Shown here in pieces: positions 1 through 10,097 of a DNA stretch of 64,000 nt. The stretch comes from Epiperipatus broadwayi. Its lineage: Eukaryota; Onychophora; Udeonychophora; Euonychophora; Peripatidae. Numbering within the stretch: the stretch's first letter is position 1; each line of letters begins with the position of its first letter. The DNA lies in NCBI GenBank assembly GCA_028023455.1, contig JAQFVV010000113.1:1473268-1537267 (forward strand). The letters run 5' to 3'. The notes beneath the pieces were generated by a model that was not told the DNA's origin, did no database searches, and saw nothing but the letters and a program-made list of their open reading frames with translations. Made by a program: the position numbers and the translations under genes.

Positions 1-896
1 TCAATCTGATCCTTCATGTACAGGACATAATACATTATACAAGGGATAGGCAGACATCTCTAATATGTAATATGTTATATTTTTATCAAAGTATTATAAT
101 AGAGATTACTATATACTGTGCTTGCACACTATACTCAGAAAAGCTTAATATTATACTAACTTCATATTTATTGAGGCTTAGCACTTTTGAGGGTGAAGTA
201 TGTTCTCATGTTTTCAAATACTCAAAAATTATAAAACAACTCAATGCACGTTCTTCTCCCTTATATACTCATACCTCTATATACTAAGATTAAAAAATCT
301 AAACAATATTTTTAAAAAGACAAGAAAAATAAATAATTTTGGTCATTTAACCAAATATATGTATGCGTATTTCTTATTTTCTATGATTGAATTTTGTATT
401 TCTAAAATTTAATTAAAGAAATAATAAATTCGTCAAGCTTCTATTTTATATATTCAAAAACAGTTCATTTTAATTTTTGCTTGGAAATTAATTATAATTT
501 GTAATGTGCATATTATAATCATAGTTAGTGTTATAATGACAAAAACACACATTATTATCAGGAGCTAAGTAATTAAAAGATCAAAGTGTTTACAATAAAT
601 AATTGTTACACATATGTCTGTAAAAACATTTCTCAAAATGTGTATAAGCTAGAACAGACTTATATAGCAGTAGTTATAATGAAAGTTGAGATGTACATTA
701 GTGATTGAAAATTAAACAATTATATTGTGAAATATTAGCAGACAGAATGGCAAATTGTATAACTTTAGTTAAAGATATTGCAAAATGAATGGGTAAAAGG
801 AAAACCACATATATACTAACTTTTTGACTATCTCTAAAACTCAAGATATGCTAGATAAATAGTGTGTGATTCTTACCCATATGCAAGACAGCAAAG
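1..896. other. AT-rich spacer
   Basis: I see no gene, RNA or clear repeat here. The small open frames are short, AT-driven and show no recognisable domain. Confidence 0.6.
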
Positions 897-908
897 TATA
901 AACAAATA

Positions 909-1249
909 TCACATGATCGCCATCTCTATACTAGCACATAATTGTTGTAAACAAAGGCAAACTCTCCATACAGTAGTGCTACCATGTGCCAAACAAAGTA
1001 ATCCATGGATGCCAGAAGGCTTGTGCATAAAATCCCTATCTAGTGCCTACTCATCCAATATTCCCAGACTAGTTTCTGGCTTTTGTGGCCATCATCAGTG
1101 AGAAGCCTTGGATTTGAGAGCACTGCACCTCTGGAGATATTGAATGAGTAGGCACTAGATAGGGATTTTATGCACAAGCCTTCTAGAATCCATTGATTAC
1201 TCTGTTTGGCACAGGATGGCACTACTGTATGGAGAGTTTTGCCTTTGTT
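909..1249 (-). mobile_element. hammerhead-bearing foldback retroelement, copy 1
   Basis: A 341-bp element bounded by the perfect 12-bp direct repeat TATAAACAAATA at 897-908 and 1250-1261. Positions 951-1248 form a long imperfect inverted repeat. The left arm is a minus-strand unit that contains a hammerhead ribozyme at 1061-1104. The right arm is a plus-strand unit that starts at about 1132, which is the first base after the hammerhead cleavage position when compared with the other copies. Only the left side has an extra unpaired tail (909-950, with CACATGATCGCC). The left and right ends carry the family hallmark GGCAAAACTCTCC / GGAGAGTTTTGCC in slightly diverged form. It has no coding capacity. 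I interpret it as a non-autonomous, retrozyme-like insertion. A simple DNA-transposon MITE is less likely because the target duplication is 12 bp and the ends are asymmetric. Confidence 0.75.
1061..1104 (-). ncRNA. type I hammerhead ribozyme motif (family 1, best stem II)
   Basis: Reading the minus strand, stem I 5' side is TTCTCA (1099-1104), then the core CTGATGA (1092-1098). Stem II is TGGC-CACAAAA-GCCA, four perfect pairs. GAAAC follows, then palindromic stem III ACTAGT and cleavage triplet GTC ending at 1067. Stem I 3' side TGGGAA (1061-1066) pairs with TTCTCA over six positions, one of them G-U. All core bases are present. Compared with the 12.95-kb copy, the fifth stem I pair is U-A instead of C-G, a change on both sides that keeps pairing. 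Activity has not been tested. Confidence 0.8.
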
Positions 1250-1261
1250 TATAAACAAATA

Positions 1262-2300
1262 ATGATATATTGAGCATCTTCATGGAGATTTAGATTTTAA
1301 TGCTATTCTTAATACATTTTTGGAAAACTTTAATAATTTTGTTGTAAATTTTTATTAAAATATATTTATGAGCAAAAAAAATATATTTCTAATATTACAA
1401 AGCTATAAGCCAACTACACATAGGAAAGTTAAACCATTAATTTAAATAGTGGAAATGTTATAACTCTTAAATATATTTACTATAGATCTTGTTATGATGG
1501 CTGAGAGGATAAATTTTATAGTACAAAATAAAATCTTGCAGGTATTGTGTTTTAATAATGTATAATTCATTATTATATTTGTGATAAGATATAATATATT
1601 TAATGTTAGATATATTAAATATTAAGAATTCAAATAGAATAATTTACATATATAAAACTTAAAAATTTATTCACTTGAATTACATATATTATTGATTCAA
1701 TATATGTGTTTATGTTTTGGATTATTGCTTTAAATATTAAATTGTTACTAGAAAATAATCATTAAACTTTTCAGATATTACAATTATTGATTATGAATTT
1801 TAATATAGGATTTTTTTAATAATAATATTAGAAAAAAATATATAAATTAATTTCAACGTGATTTTGTATTTATCATGTAAATAGAAAACTCCTATATAAT
1901 AGTTTTATTTCATTTACTGTATTTATTACTTTCTTGAATTTTGAGTCCTTCTTTTTTTAACTCCATTTTTTAAATTATCTAATTTGTGCCTATGATCTAA
2001 GTTCATGTTTTTTCCTGAATTTTGAATGAAGATAAATGGGATACTTTTAAAAAAGGGTAACATTCAAAATGGCTTTTTTTATTGAAACATGTAGTTACTA
2101 CTATAATTATAGTTATCTACACATATAAATGTATATATACAAGATAATGCATTTAATTAAATGTGACAACCCACCTTGGCACATAAATTATACAATATCA
2201 TTTGCAACTAAAATAAGGTCATTTTACATCTAGCATATATTCTATTCTATTACAATGTAATAATATTATAATTCAATGTCAGTACTTCTTCAAAGCAATA
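1262..2300. other. AT-rich spacer
   Basis: No coding region or named repeat recognised. The stretch is A+T-rich with short A and T runs. Confidence 0.55.
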
Positions 2301-2309
2301 TACATAATT

Positions 2310-2525
2310 ATATAATTGAATAAATACAGTAATCAGATATATTTAAAAAATTTATCCACTTAGGTAGAGCTTTTGACTATCCTTGTAGTCTTTGTAAACT
2401 AACATTTTGAAAGGTTAGCTTTTCAAAGTGTTAGTTGACAAAGACTACAAGGATAGTCAAAAGTGCTACTAAGTGGATAAATTTTTAAATTAATATCTGA
2501 TTACTGTATTTATAAATATTCAGTT
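2310..2525. repeat. palindrome made of two PLE 3'-end fragments, head to head
   Basis: The left arm (about 2310-2425) and right arm (about 2425-2520) are inverted copies. Both share TTTATCCACTTAG, CCTTGTAGTCTTTG and ACAGTAATCAGATAT. The same sequence forms the 3' untranslated end of the minus-strand PLE at 30.29-30.42 kb. The two arms therefore look like two PLE 3' ends joined at their 5' sides, with their 3' ends facing outward. No coding part remains. A simple MITE is the alternative, but the match to the PLE 3' end favours a PLE-derived origin. Confidence 0.6.
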
Positions 2526-2570
2526 ATATATATACATATATGTATATATATTTTATTGGAAAAAATATTC

Positions 2571-2690
2571 TTAAACTCAGAGGTAAAAAGCCAATAAACT
2601 CAACATGCTGGCTAATGCATGTTGGTGAGCAGCCCATCCATGTTCGTATACTATATGAATAATCACATAGCAATAACAGCTGCAACGACA
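2571..2690 (+). repeat. dispersed repeat also found at 55.78-55.90 kb
   Basis: This 120-bp stretch, with ACTCAGAGGTAAAAAGCC, GTTGGTGAGCAGCCCATC and AATAACAGCTGCAA in order, is repeated on the same strand at about 55775-55900. In both places it lies next to the 5' end of an RTE LINE, but the two LINEs point in opposite directions. It therefore is not simply part of the LINE. I do not recognise its family. Confidence 0.6.
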
Positions 2691-2890
2691 AAAATAAATC
2701 ATGACTTATTCCCAGGAGGCTGTAAAGTCACCAAACAAGGCAGGGGGTGGTAGCCGAAGGCAGAGGGTGCTAATAATCCCCTGATTGCAGACTCAGGCTG
2801 CCATTTGATGATGACTTTTTATTTAGGTACTTACAACTGCAGATCACTTTCAAGTGAAAGAAGATTGCAAGAGTTAGAAGAAGAACTATC

Positions 2891-4861
2891 AGTATTTGTA
2901 AACTATTCACTGTACAGCCTGTGTTGGCACTGTTTCTGTGTAAAAACACAGAATTATACCGCTTTCGTGGCCAAACCTATGGCTAATATACGAGTGATCA
3001 TTAATATACGAGTAGATCATATGTAGTGGTTATAATACGCGGCCAATTCTTCTGCTTATCAATAAAACTACGTCTACTAACAATACTATGATCGTATAGT
3101 TTACCATTGATTTCGTTGCGGGTTGAAATCCTATGCATATTGACAAAATTTGTATTGTTGCTAGAATTTAAGATGAGAGTGTGAGCATTGTCATCTTTTT
3201 CAAGTGTTTATTTGTTGATGTTTATGATTTTCTGTATTTCCCAACTGAAAGATTTTTGCGTACTAGTAATTTTCAGCGTATTATTGATATTTGTCAAAAT
3301 TTTTTTTTTGGTCTAATTTTGGCTTTTTGGGGGGTCAAAAAAGACAAAATAAAAATTCTCAAGCTCTCTGGCAGATGCTTGGTCTTGTTTGTGGAAAAAT
3401 ACTGATTCTGTCATGACTCGGACGAGAGTTGAAAAAAAAGAACAAAATGTCCACCATGTTATTATATTTGTGGGACGTCCCAAACAGAGAAAGTGAGGCA
3501 GTTGCACTTTTGCAAGCCCAAAACATCCTGCCATTCATTACAGTTGATTTCGTTCAGTCATATGTGGTTAATAAATTTATTTTCTGGAAAGAATTTGTGT
3601 TTTGTTTGTGATTATTTTTATCTGTAAATCATGTAATTAACCCCCAGAATGACAGTGTTAAAAAGGGGTGGCATAGTTTGTTGGACATCTCTTGATTGAT
3701 TGATTTTTAAAAAAAAAAAAAAAAAACTTCTTCTTTTGACATACCTATTCGTTCTGTTTAGAAGCAAAAAAGAAGTTTTTTTTGTTGTTGTTGTTTTAAA
3801 TCAATAAACAGCACATTAAGTAGATTTTAAAAATGAACCTGAGCTAATTTTTGTTGTTAAAAAAGAATAACCGGACGTTTTATTTGTTATAAAAACAAAA
3901 AATCTAAAACAAACTTGTACGACTCTTAAAAAAGATCAATAAATAAATCCTACAGAATGTAACAAAACCGGTTAACATACATATTTTTTGTGTTCAAAAA
4001 ACAATACCACGATTGACTTTTTGTTTTTTGTTTTTGACGTTTTATTTGTTATTCTTAAAAAAAGCAAAAAATCAAAACCCGCCGCCAAAAAAAAAAACCC
4101 CGTATTTATAAATCTAAGAGAAAAAAAGAAGTCCCGTTTTACTTATTAGTATTAAAAAAACAAAAAAATCAAAACCCCGTTTTATTTCTTATTATTAAAA
4201 AAACAAAAAATCAAAACACGCCGCCCAAAAAAAAAACCCTGTATTTATAAATGTAAGATGAAATACCAAACAATTCTTTTCGTTTATAAGCAAATACGGA
4301 CATCTGAGGCGGAGTTTGCCAGACAGGTTTGAATTTTTTGTTGCTAAATCAATCAACAGCAACACCCCTCATTTTTAACATAATTCAAAAAGAAAGTGTC
4401 GATTCTAATTTTAAATAACAACAACAAAAAAAAAAGAAAGTCGTATGTAAAGCAAATTGTGTATATTTGAGATATTCCCAAAAAAAGTTAAAACTGTCCC
4501 TTATACTTCGAAATGTATCGAATCCAAAACAAAAAAAAAAAGATGTCTATAAAAAAGAAACAGTAGATTTAGAATGGAACCCCCCCCCCCCAATAAAGGC
4601 ATATGTCAAAAATTATTTACTTTTGAGATCCAAAAAAAAGCTCAAAGTGTCCATTATAGTTTTAAATTTATCAAATGAAAACCAAAAAAAAAAATAATTA
4701 TGTCCAAAACAAACAACAACAATATATTAAAAAGAAAAAAAAATTAAAATAGCCGTATGTCAAAATACGATCTATTAGCTAAAAAAAAAAAAATCTAGCG
4801 GCCTGGTAATGTTATATCGCTCTGTTTTAAACTAGAAACAGTGCCACCAAAGGCTAGAACT
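2891..4861. mobile_element. non-autonomous insertion inside the RTE copy
   Basis: The RTE frame stops at 2890 and resumes at 4862, and the 8-bp GAACTATC is present on both sides (2883-2890 and 4862-4869). Both ends read inward from AGT, and the subterminal sequence AGCCTKTGKTGGCACTGTTTCT is inverted at about 2916-2937 and 4834-4856. These features fit a class II insertion with an 8-bp target duplication, as in hAT or Merlin families. The interior is A-rich with a duplicated block and no full transposase. A short frame at 3448-3545 faintly resembles the N-terminus of ISXO2/Merlin transposases, but this is weak. The superfamily is undecided. Confidence 0.6.
4060..4260. repeat. tandem duplication inside the insertion
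   Basis: The segment with AAAATCAAAACCCGCCGCC followed by an A-run and GTATTTATAAAT at about 4064-4113 recurs at about 4207-4256, roughly 143 bp later. The surrounding sequence is A-rich and partly repeated too. Confidence 0.6.
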
Positions 4862-5866
4862 GAACTATCTTATATTAAATGGGGCATTATTGGACTTTGT
4901 GAAGTTAGAAGAAAAGGTGAAGAAACCATTGATTTAAAAAGTGGACATGTACTCTACTATAAAGGTACAAATATTGGAAATACAAGTGGAGTAGAATTCA
5001 TTATAAATAAAAAATGGAAGAATAACATTGTGGAGATTGATGGTATATCGGACAGAGTGGCAAGATTAGTTTCACAACTTAATAGCAGATACCAAATGCA
5101 GATAATTCAGGTTTATGCCACAATAAGTTCTCATAGTGATGAAGGAGTAGAAGATTTTTATATGGATGTACAAAAGGCTTTTGATCAGAGTAAACAACAT
5201 TTTAAAATTGTTATGGGAGACTTTAATGCTAGAATTGGTAAACAAATGAAAGACGAAAATGCTGTAGATAATTTTGGTTATGGTAATAGAAATGAGAGAG
5301 GACATAGACTTGTGGAGTTTGCAGAAAAATAAAAACTTTATATTAAGAATTCTTTTTTTGAGAAAAATGTTAAAAGGAAATGGACATGGAAGCATTCAAA
5401 TGAAGGCACAGCAGAATTGGATTATATTTTGACTAACAGAAAATATATATTTCAAGATTGTAATGTTCTTAATAAATTTAACACAGGAAGTGATCATCGA
5501 TTAGTAAGATGTAAGATACATGTTAATGCAAAACTAGAAAGACAAAAATTATTAAGAAAAACAATATTTACAGTTAATATTCCTAATCTTCAGAAACATT
5601 CTAATGAATTTAAATTAGAACTTACAAATCGGTTTCAAGTATTAGTAGATTTTGAACATGATTCAGATTTGAATGAAATTAATAGGAAAATAAGTGATAC
5701 ACTTTTAAAAACTGCAACAAAGATAGCTGGTAGAAAAAAGCAGCAATTGACAAATAAAATTTCTACTGAGACTAGAGAATTTATGAAGAAAAGAAGGAAT
5801 ATGAGGATATACAACAATGATGCATTAAAAAAGATTGAATATCTCAAATTTTGTAAAATGGTGTGA

Positions 5867-7580
5867 AAAAGAGTTGAAAATGATATAAGAAAGTATAATT
5901 GTGAACTAGCAAGGAAATCTGTAAAAGAGAATAAAAGTCTAAAGAGTGTAAAACAATATTTTGGTATTGGTAGAAAATTTATATCTGCAATAAGAAAAAA
6001 AGATGGCATTATTACTAAAAAGAGAGATGACATCATGAAATGTGTAGAAGATATCTGTTTAGAATTATATAGTAATAAAGAACAAGTATCTCCTATACCT
6101 ATTATGTCTTCTGAATTGTCCAGAATTTTGAATGAAGAAGTGAGACATGCAATTAAATTTATGAAGAAAGGGAAGGCTCCAGGTAATGATGGAATTATAA
6201 TTGATATATTAAATGAAGCAGGTGAAGAAATAGAAATTTTTTAGCAATGTTATATTCCAAATGTCTAAATGATAATGATGTACCAGATGATTGGAAGAAT
6301 GCAGTATTAATATTTAAAAAAGGTGATAAAGAAGATATTAGAAATTACAGACCTATCAGTCATTTATCAGTTTTATACAAAATTTTTACTAAGATAATTA
6401 CAACTTGTCTACAGAGAACACTGGACTTCCACAAACCAAAAGAACAAGCTGGATTTAAAAGTGGTTTTTAGTAGATCATATCCAGGTATTGAGAGAAGTT
6501 ATAGAAAGGACAAATGAATATGAGCTGCCATTATGCTTAGGATTTGTAGATTATGAAAAGGCATTTGATTCTATAAATATTTCTTCAGTGATTAAAGCAT
6601 TGGATCATCAAGGTATAGATCCAGGATATTGTCATATTTTAAAGAATATTTATAAAAATGCAACAGCAACAATTAGATTACATAATAATACTGGGAAAGT
6701 CAACATTGAAAAAGGTGTAAGACAGGGTAACTCCATATCTCCAAAACTTTTTACAGCAGTGCTGCAAGAAATATTTTGTAGATTAAAATGGAAAGTTAAA
6801 GGAATGAAAGTAAATGGAGATTATTTAAGTCATTTTGATTTTGTAGATGATGTAGTTGTTTTTGCAAATAATGCTTTAGAGTTACAGAAAATGTTGCAGG
6901 AGTTATCAGATGAAAGTAGGACTAAAGATAAATGTTAAAAAGACTAAAGTAATGTTTAATAGATTTTCTCAAAATATGAAAATAAAGATTGATTATGATG
7001 AATTAGAAGAAGTTAACAGTTACAAATACCTTGGTCAGATTATTAATACAGATGGAAACATAATGAATGAAATTATTCATAGAATTTAATTTGGTTGGAG
7101 TGCTTTTGGTAGAAATAACTTGATATTAAGAGGAAATATGCCTATGTGTTTAAAAAGGAAGGTTTTTAATAAATGTGTTTTACCAGTTCTTACTTATGGA
7201 TCTGAGAGTTGGACACTTAATAGAAGAGCAATATAGAGACTTCAACCCACTCAAAGAAGTATTGAGAAATGCATGTTAGGAGTAACAAGAAGAGATCAAA
7301 AACGCAATGTATAGGTAAGAGAACAAACAGGTCTTACTGATCTCATTGAAAAAAATAAAAGACTGAAGTGGAGTTGGGCTGGACATATTGCTAGAAGAGA
7401 TGATAATAGATGGCCAATTACAATTTTAAACTGGATTCCAAGAGATTGTAAAAGACCCAAAAAGAGACCACATGTGAGATGGATGGATGAAATAAGAAAG
7501 TGTGCAGGGGTGATGTGGAAAGAGAAGCTAAAGATCAGAAAAGATGGATTGAACTTGGAGAGACCTTCATCCTGCAGTAG
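5867..7580 (+). pseudogene. RTE reverse transcriptase and C-terminal region, frameshifted
   Basis: Continues the endonuclease frame. RT blocks in order are GKAPGNDGIIIDIL (about 6172-6213), NYRPISHLSVLYKIF (about 6341), EQAGFKSGF, FVDYEKAFDSI (first catalytic Asp, about 6544), GVRQGNSISPKLF (about 6714) and FDFVDDVVVFANN (about 6835). The last is the usual FADD box with A changed to V and both Asp kept. Frameshifts occur near 6240, 6470 and 6930. Stops lie at 7087, 7234 and 7312. The C-terminal part (RRDDNRW, LNWIPRDCKRPKKRP, RWMDEIRK) is shared by all copies of this window. The expected stop is TAG at 7578-7580. Confidence 0.85.
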
Positions 7581-7612
7581 ATTGATAATAGTTATTGATG
7601 ATGATGATGTAT

Positions 7613-8640
7613 ATATATTGGTATGTTCATACATTTCATTTGTTAGTTTATAAATAGCCAAATAAGGAAAACAATTCCAGGTCATATATGTACTAAAATA
7701 TGTTATTGTTTTACATAAACATAGAATACATGAGTCATTAATTTATTAAAATTAAAAATTTATTATGTTAAATTATATTTGATGGCAGCAATGCTTTATT
7801 AAAATTTAAAAAAAAAGAAATCACATATTCAAAACTTTGGTTTAAATATATAGATTGTGTTGTTTGTCTTATTTTTTTTGACAGAAACAATTTTAGAAGA
7901 AAGCACACATACTTTCTTTCCATTAAAATGTTTTGTATCTTTTAGTTCTTACCTTACTCTATAAATAAATTCTGGACTTGCAGTAAAGAAAATATATTGT
8001 GACTAAAGAATTTTGGAAGAGAAGGGCCAGGAGATTCTTCCATTTAATATTTATGATTTAAATGGAATGATTAACACCAAAATGCTATGCTGACCACCAT
8101 TGAATTTAAAACTACTAAATATACTTGGATTATAGTATTGACAAAGGAAAATAATTAGATAACATTTAAGGACTGAAATGTCTATGAATTCCTACTTATA
8201 TGTGTGCTATCATGAAGATGCCCAAGGAAATGCTGCAAAGTAAGACAACACAATTGAAAAAAATTCATCATTTCACTTTTACAGCAAAACTTCAAGCAAA
8301 AAAGCATGTCATTTGATTAGCTTTTCATTCCTTTGTTCATGATTTTGATTAAATTAAAAAAGTGAATGGTATCAACATGTTTAGGTGAAAAAAGATTAGG
8401 ACAGAAAACCATTTGGTTACTTTTGCTTTAGATTTGAAAGAACTTCAAAGAGTTATAAAATATTTTACTGAGTTTACTTTCTAGTTTTATTGGAATCATT
8501 TGACAGGTTTATAGAATATGCTACCACTTTATTTGACTTAAAATATAATTTATTGCTTCTAATTCAAGTTCAGTTATAAATTGAATTCTAATATTATATT
8601 TATTTATTTTATCTTTAGTCTACAGTAATTTTTTATTAGT
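7613..8640. other. AT-rich spacer
   Basis: No recognisable gene or repeat beyond the LINE tail. Confidence 0.5.
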
Positions 8641-8648
8641 ACAGATTT

Positions 8649-8843
8649 TTGCAACAAAAAAAAATATTGAAGAAAATTATGATATCTATTAGGCATCATC
8701 TGTTAATTGAATGTAAATGCTTGAAAGCAGAAAGGGTACAAATAATGAAGTTATGGAGGAATAAATATGAACAAAGTGATTATGCAGAATGTGGGTTATT
8801 GGTTTTTATGCTGGATTTGGGAAAAGATAAGGGGCATTTGTGA
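8649..8843 (+). pseudogene. possible LINE C-terminal fragment
   Basis: A 64-codon open frame with RHHLLIECKCLKAER. This resembles the Cys/His motif near the C-terminus of several LINE ORF2 proteins (pattern like EHLLLEC followed by ER). It stands alone, and no RT motifs were found upstream. The match is short and could be chance. Confidence 0.2.
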
Positions 8844-8849
8844 TAAAAA

Positions 8850-9500
8850 AAATTAGACTGTTACATTTCAATTTAAATTAAAATACAATCTATTTGAAGA
8901 TTGTAAAAAATTTAAATGTGCCATCTCTGGCACACATGCCATAGGTTCATCATCATTGTCCTAATGTCATTCCAGCATCAGTATCAAAGTTTTCTTATAC
9001 CATTGTCTTAGTATGACTTGGTTTTTAAACAATTTTTAAAAACATTCATTATATTCAAAGTGTTAAGTATAAATAACATTAAAAACACAGAATCAGAGTT
9101 CTTAAAGAATTCTCAAATATATTAACTTTAACTATCATTTAATTCGTTTCTTGTTTCAATTAGATGTCAAAATCTGCAACTTTTATAAAATTATTTGAAT
9201 TTATTAACCTAGAAAGACCTATAGTGTGTTATATAAATAGAATATGCTTCACTGCTTTGATCTTAACACAGAAGATAATGTATGCAAAGATAAACTTACA
9301 CTATTATAGAAAACAAAAACTGCCTAACATTATACTAGCAAAAATAAAAATGCAAAACCATAAAACAATACAATACTAGATTAAATCCAAAATTTTACCA
9401 AAATCCTTACATAACCATGGTTTCATTTACTACAAATAGACCTTCTCAAGTGAAAATCAAACTAAAGGAAATAACATATATATATATACAAACAAACCTT
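8850..9500. other. AT-rich spacer
   Basis: No supported feature. Short open frames at 9164-9379 and 9417-9629 have no recognisable domain; the second is antisense to the PLE fragment. Confidence 0.5.
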
Positions 9501-9504
9501 CCCA

Positions 9505-9720
9505 CAATTCATTTCAAACTCCACCTTCCCTTAATATCAAAAGAAGTCTTCATAAGATTGATAGCCTCAGAATCAAGAAGTTTTATCATTAAACTCTTCT
9601 TTATTCTTCTTTTTAACTTATTCTTTTGATAAAAAATAACCGAAGCATTGTTAAACAATATTCTATGATCTGTATTCAATTCATAAATATATAAAGCTGA
9701 GTTAAGATACCTATGTTTAA
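9505..9720 (-). pseudogene. Penelope-like element GIY-YIG C-terminal fragment
   Basis: On the minus strand the frame reads ALYIYELNTDHRILFNN, LKRRIKKSLMIK and INLMKTSFDIKGRWSL. This matches the spacing of the C-terminal part of the PLE nuclease: a HxxxxxH-like stretch, the R(R/K)IKEA helix, an N-rich turn and a terminal ISxxW. The usual Glu of KEA is Lys here. Catalytic GIY and YIG halves and the reverse transcriptase are absent, so only the tail of a 5'-truncated copy is left. It is more diverged than the 36-kb element and probably belongs to a different subfamily. Confidence 0.5.
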
Positions 9721-9777
9721 CTCTACTTATATGAACCTTAATCCTTTCATTAAGGTTTACACAAACTGGTAAAACAG

Positions 9778-10052
9778 TGACAAACTCTCTATAGAGTAGC
9801 ACCACTCAGTGCAAGCCATAGTAATCTATGAATGCAGGAAAGTTTGTGCCTAACATCCCTATCAAATGACTACTTGTCCAATATCCCCAGAGTAGTTTCT
9901 AGCTTGTGGGCTTTCATCAGTGAGGAGCTTTGGATCTGAGAGCATTGCACCACAAGCTAGAAACTAGTCTGGGAATAATGAATAAGATTTTTGCATACAT
10001 TGATGGCTATGGCTTGCATATTGGTGGCATTACTATATGGAGAATTTGTCCC
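9778..10052 (-). mobile_element. hammerhead foldback element, copy 2 (diverged)
   Basis: Inverted-repeat copy of family 1, with CAAACTCTCTATAGAG at the left end and a decayed CTATATGGAGAATTTG at the right end. The left arm contains a minus-strand hammerhead (9884-9926). The right arm keeps only the 3' half of a plus-strand one (CACAAGCTAGAAACTAGTC at about 9950). I found no clear target duplication. Confidence 0.6.
9884..9926 (-). ncRNA. hammerhead ribozyme motif, cleavage site mutated
   Basis: Minus strand: stem I TCCTCA/TGGGGA, core CTGATGA, stem II with AAGC/GCTA (the second pair A-U where most copies have G-C), then GAAAC. Stem III is ACTACT rather than ACTAGT, and the triplet is CTC rather than GTC, so this copy should cleave poorly or not at all. 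Confidence 0.6.
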
Positions 10053-10097
10053 TTTTTAAATGCTAAAAAGATTAATGTTCACTGGATCCCCCCCTTC

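Larger units (their letters stand above)
2805..5866 (+). pseudogene. RTE endonuclease domain, interrupted
   Basis: N-terminal half of the RTE polyprotein. It starts at ATGATGATG with the phosphodiesterase-fold motif GTYNCRSL, breaks at 2890, and resumes at 4862 with SYIKWGIIGLCEVR, which carries the active-site glutamate. Downstream are VMGDFNARIG (about 5212-5241) and SDHRLVRCKI (about 5489-5518), the GDFNA and SDH signatures of apurinic/apyrimidinic-type endonucleases. The domain nicks target DNA to prime reverse transcription. Besides the insertion, there is an in-frame TAA at about 5330, where GAA is expected from the 55-kb copy, and an in-frame TGA at 5864 where TGG is expected. The catalytic motifs themselves look intact. 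Confidence 0.85.
2688..7612 (+). mobile_element. RTE-type LINE, copy A (longest)
   Basis: Most complete RTE element of the window: a 5' leader, an apurinic-type endonuclease, a reverse transcriptase, a C-terminal region, and a 3' end formed by a short GAT-rich repeat (about 7592-7610). A simple-repeat tail instead of poly(A) is typical of the RTE clade. The frame is broken by several stops and frameshifts, and a 1971-bp insertion (2891-4861) splits the endonuclease region. Homologous copies lie at 10.1, 51.5, 52.8-55.7, 59.2 and 61.1-61.9 kb. It is dead as it stands. The 5' boundary is set where it and the 55.6-kb copy begin to match, so it is approximate. Confidence 0.85.
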
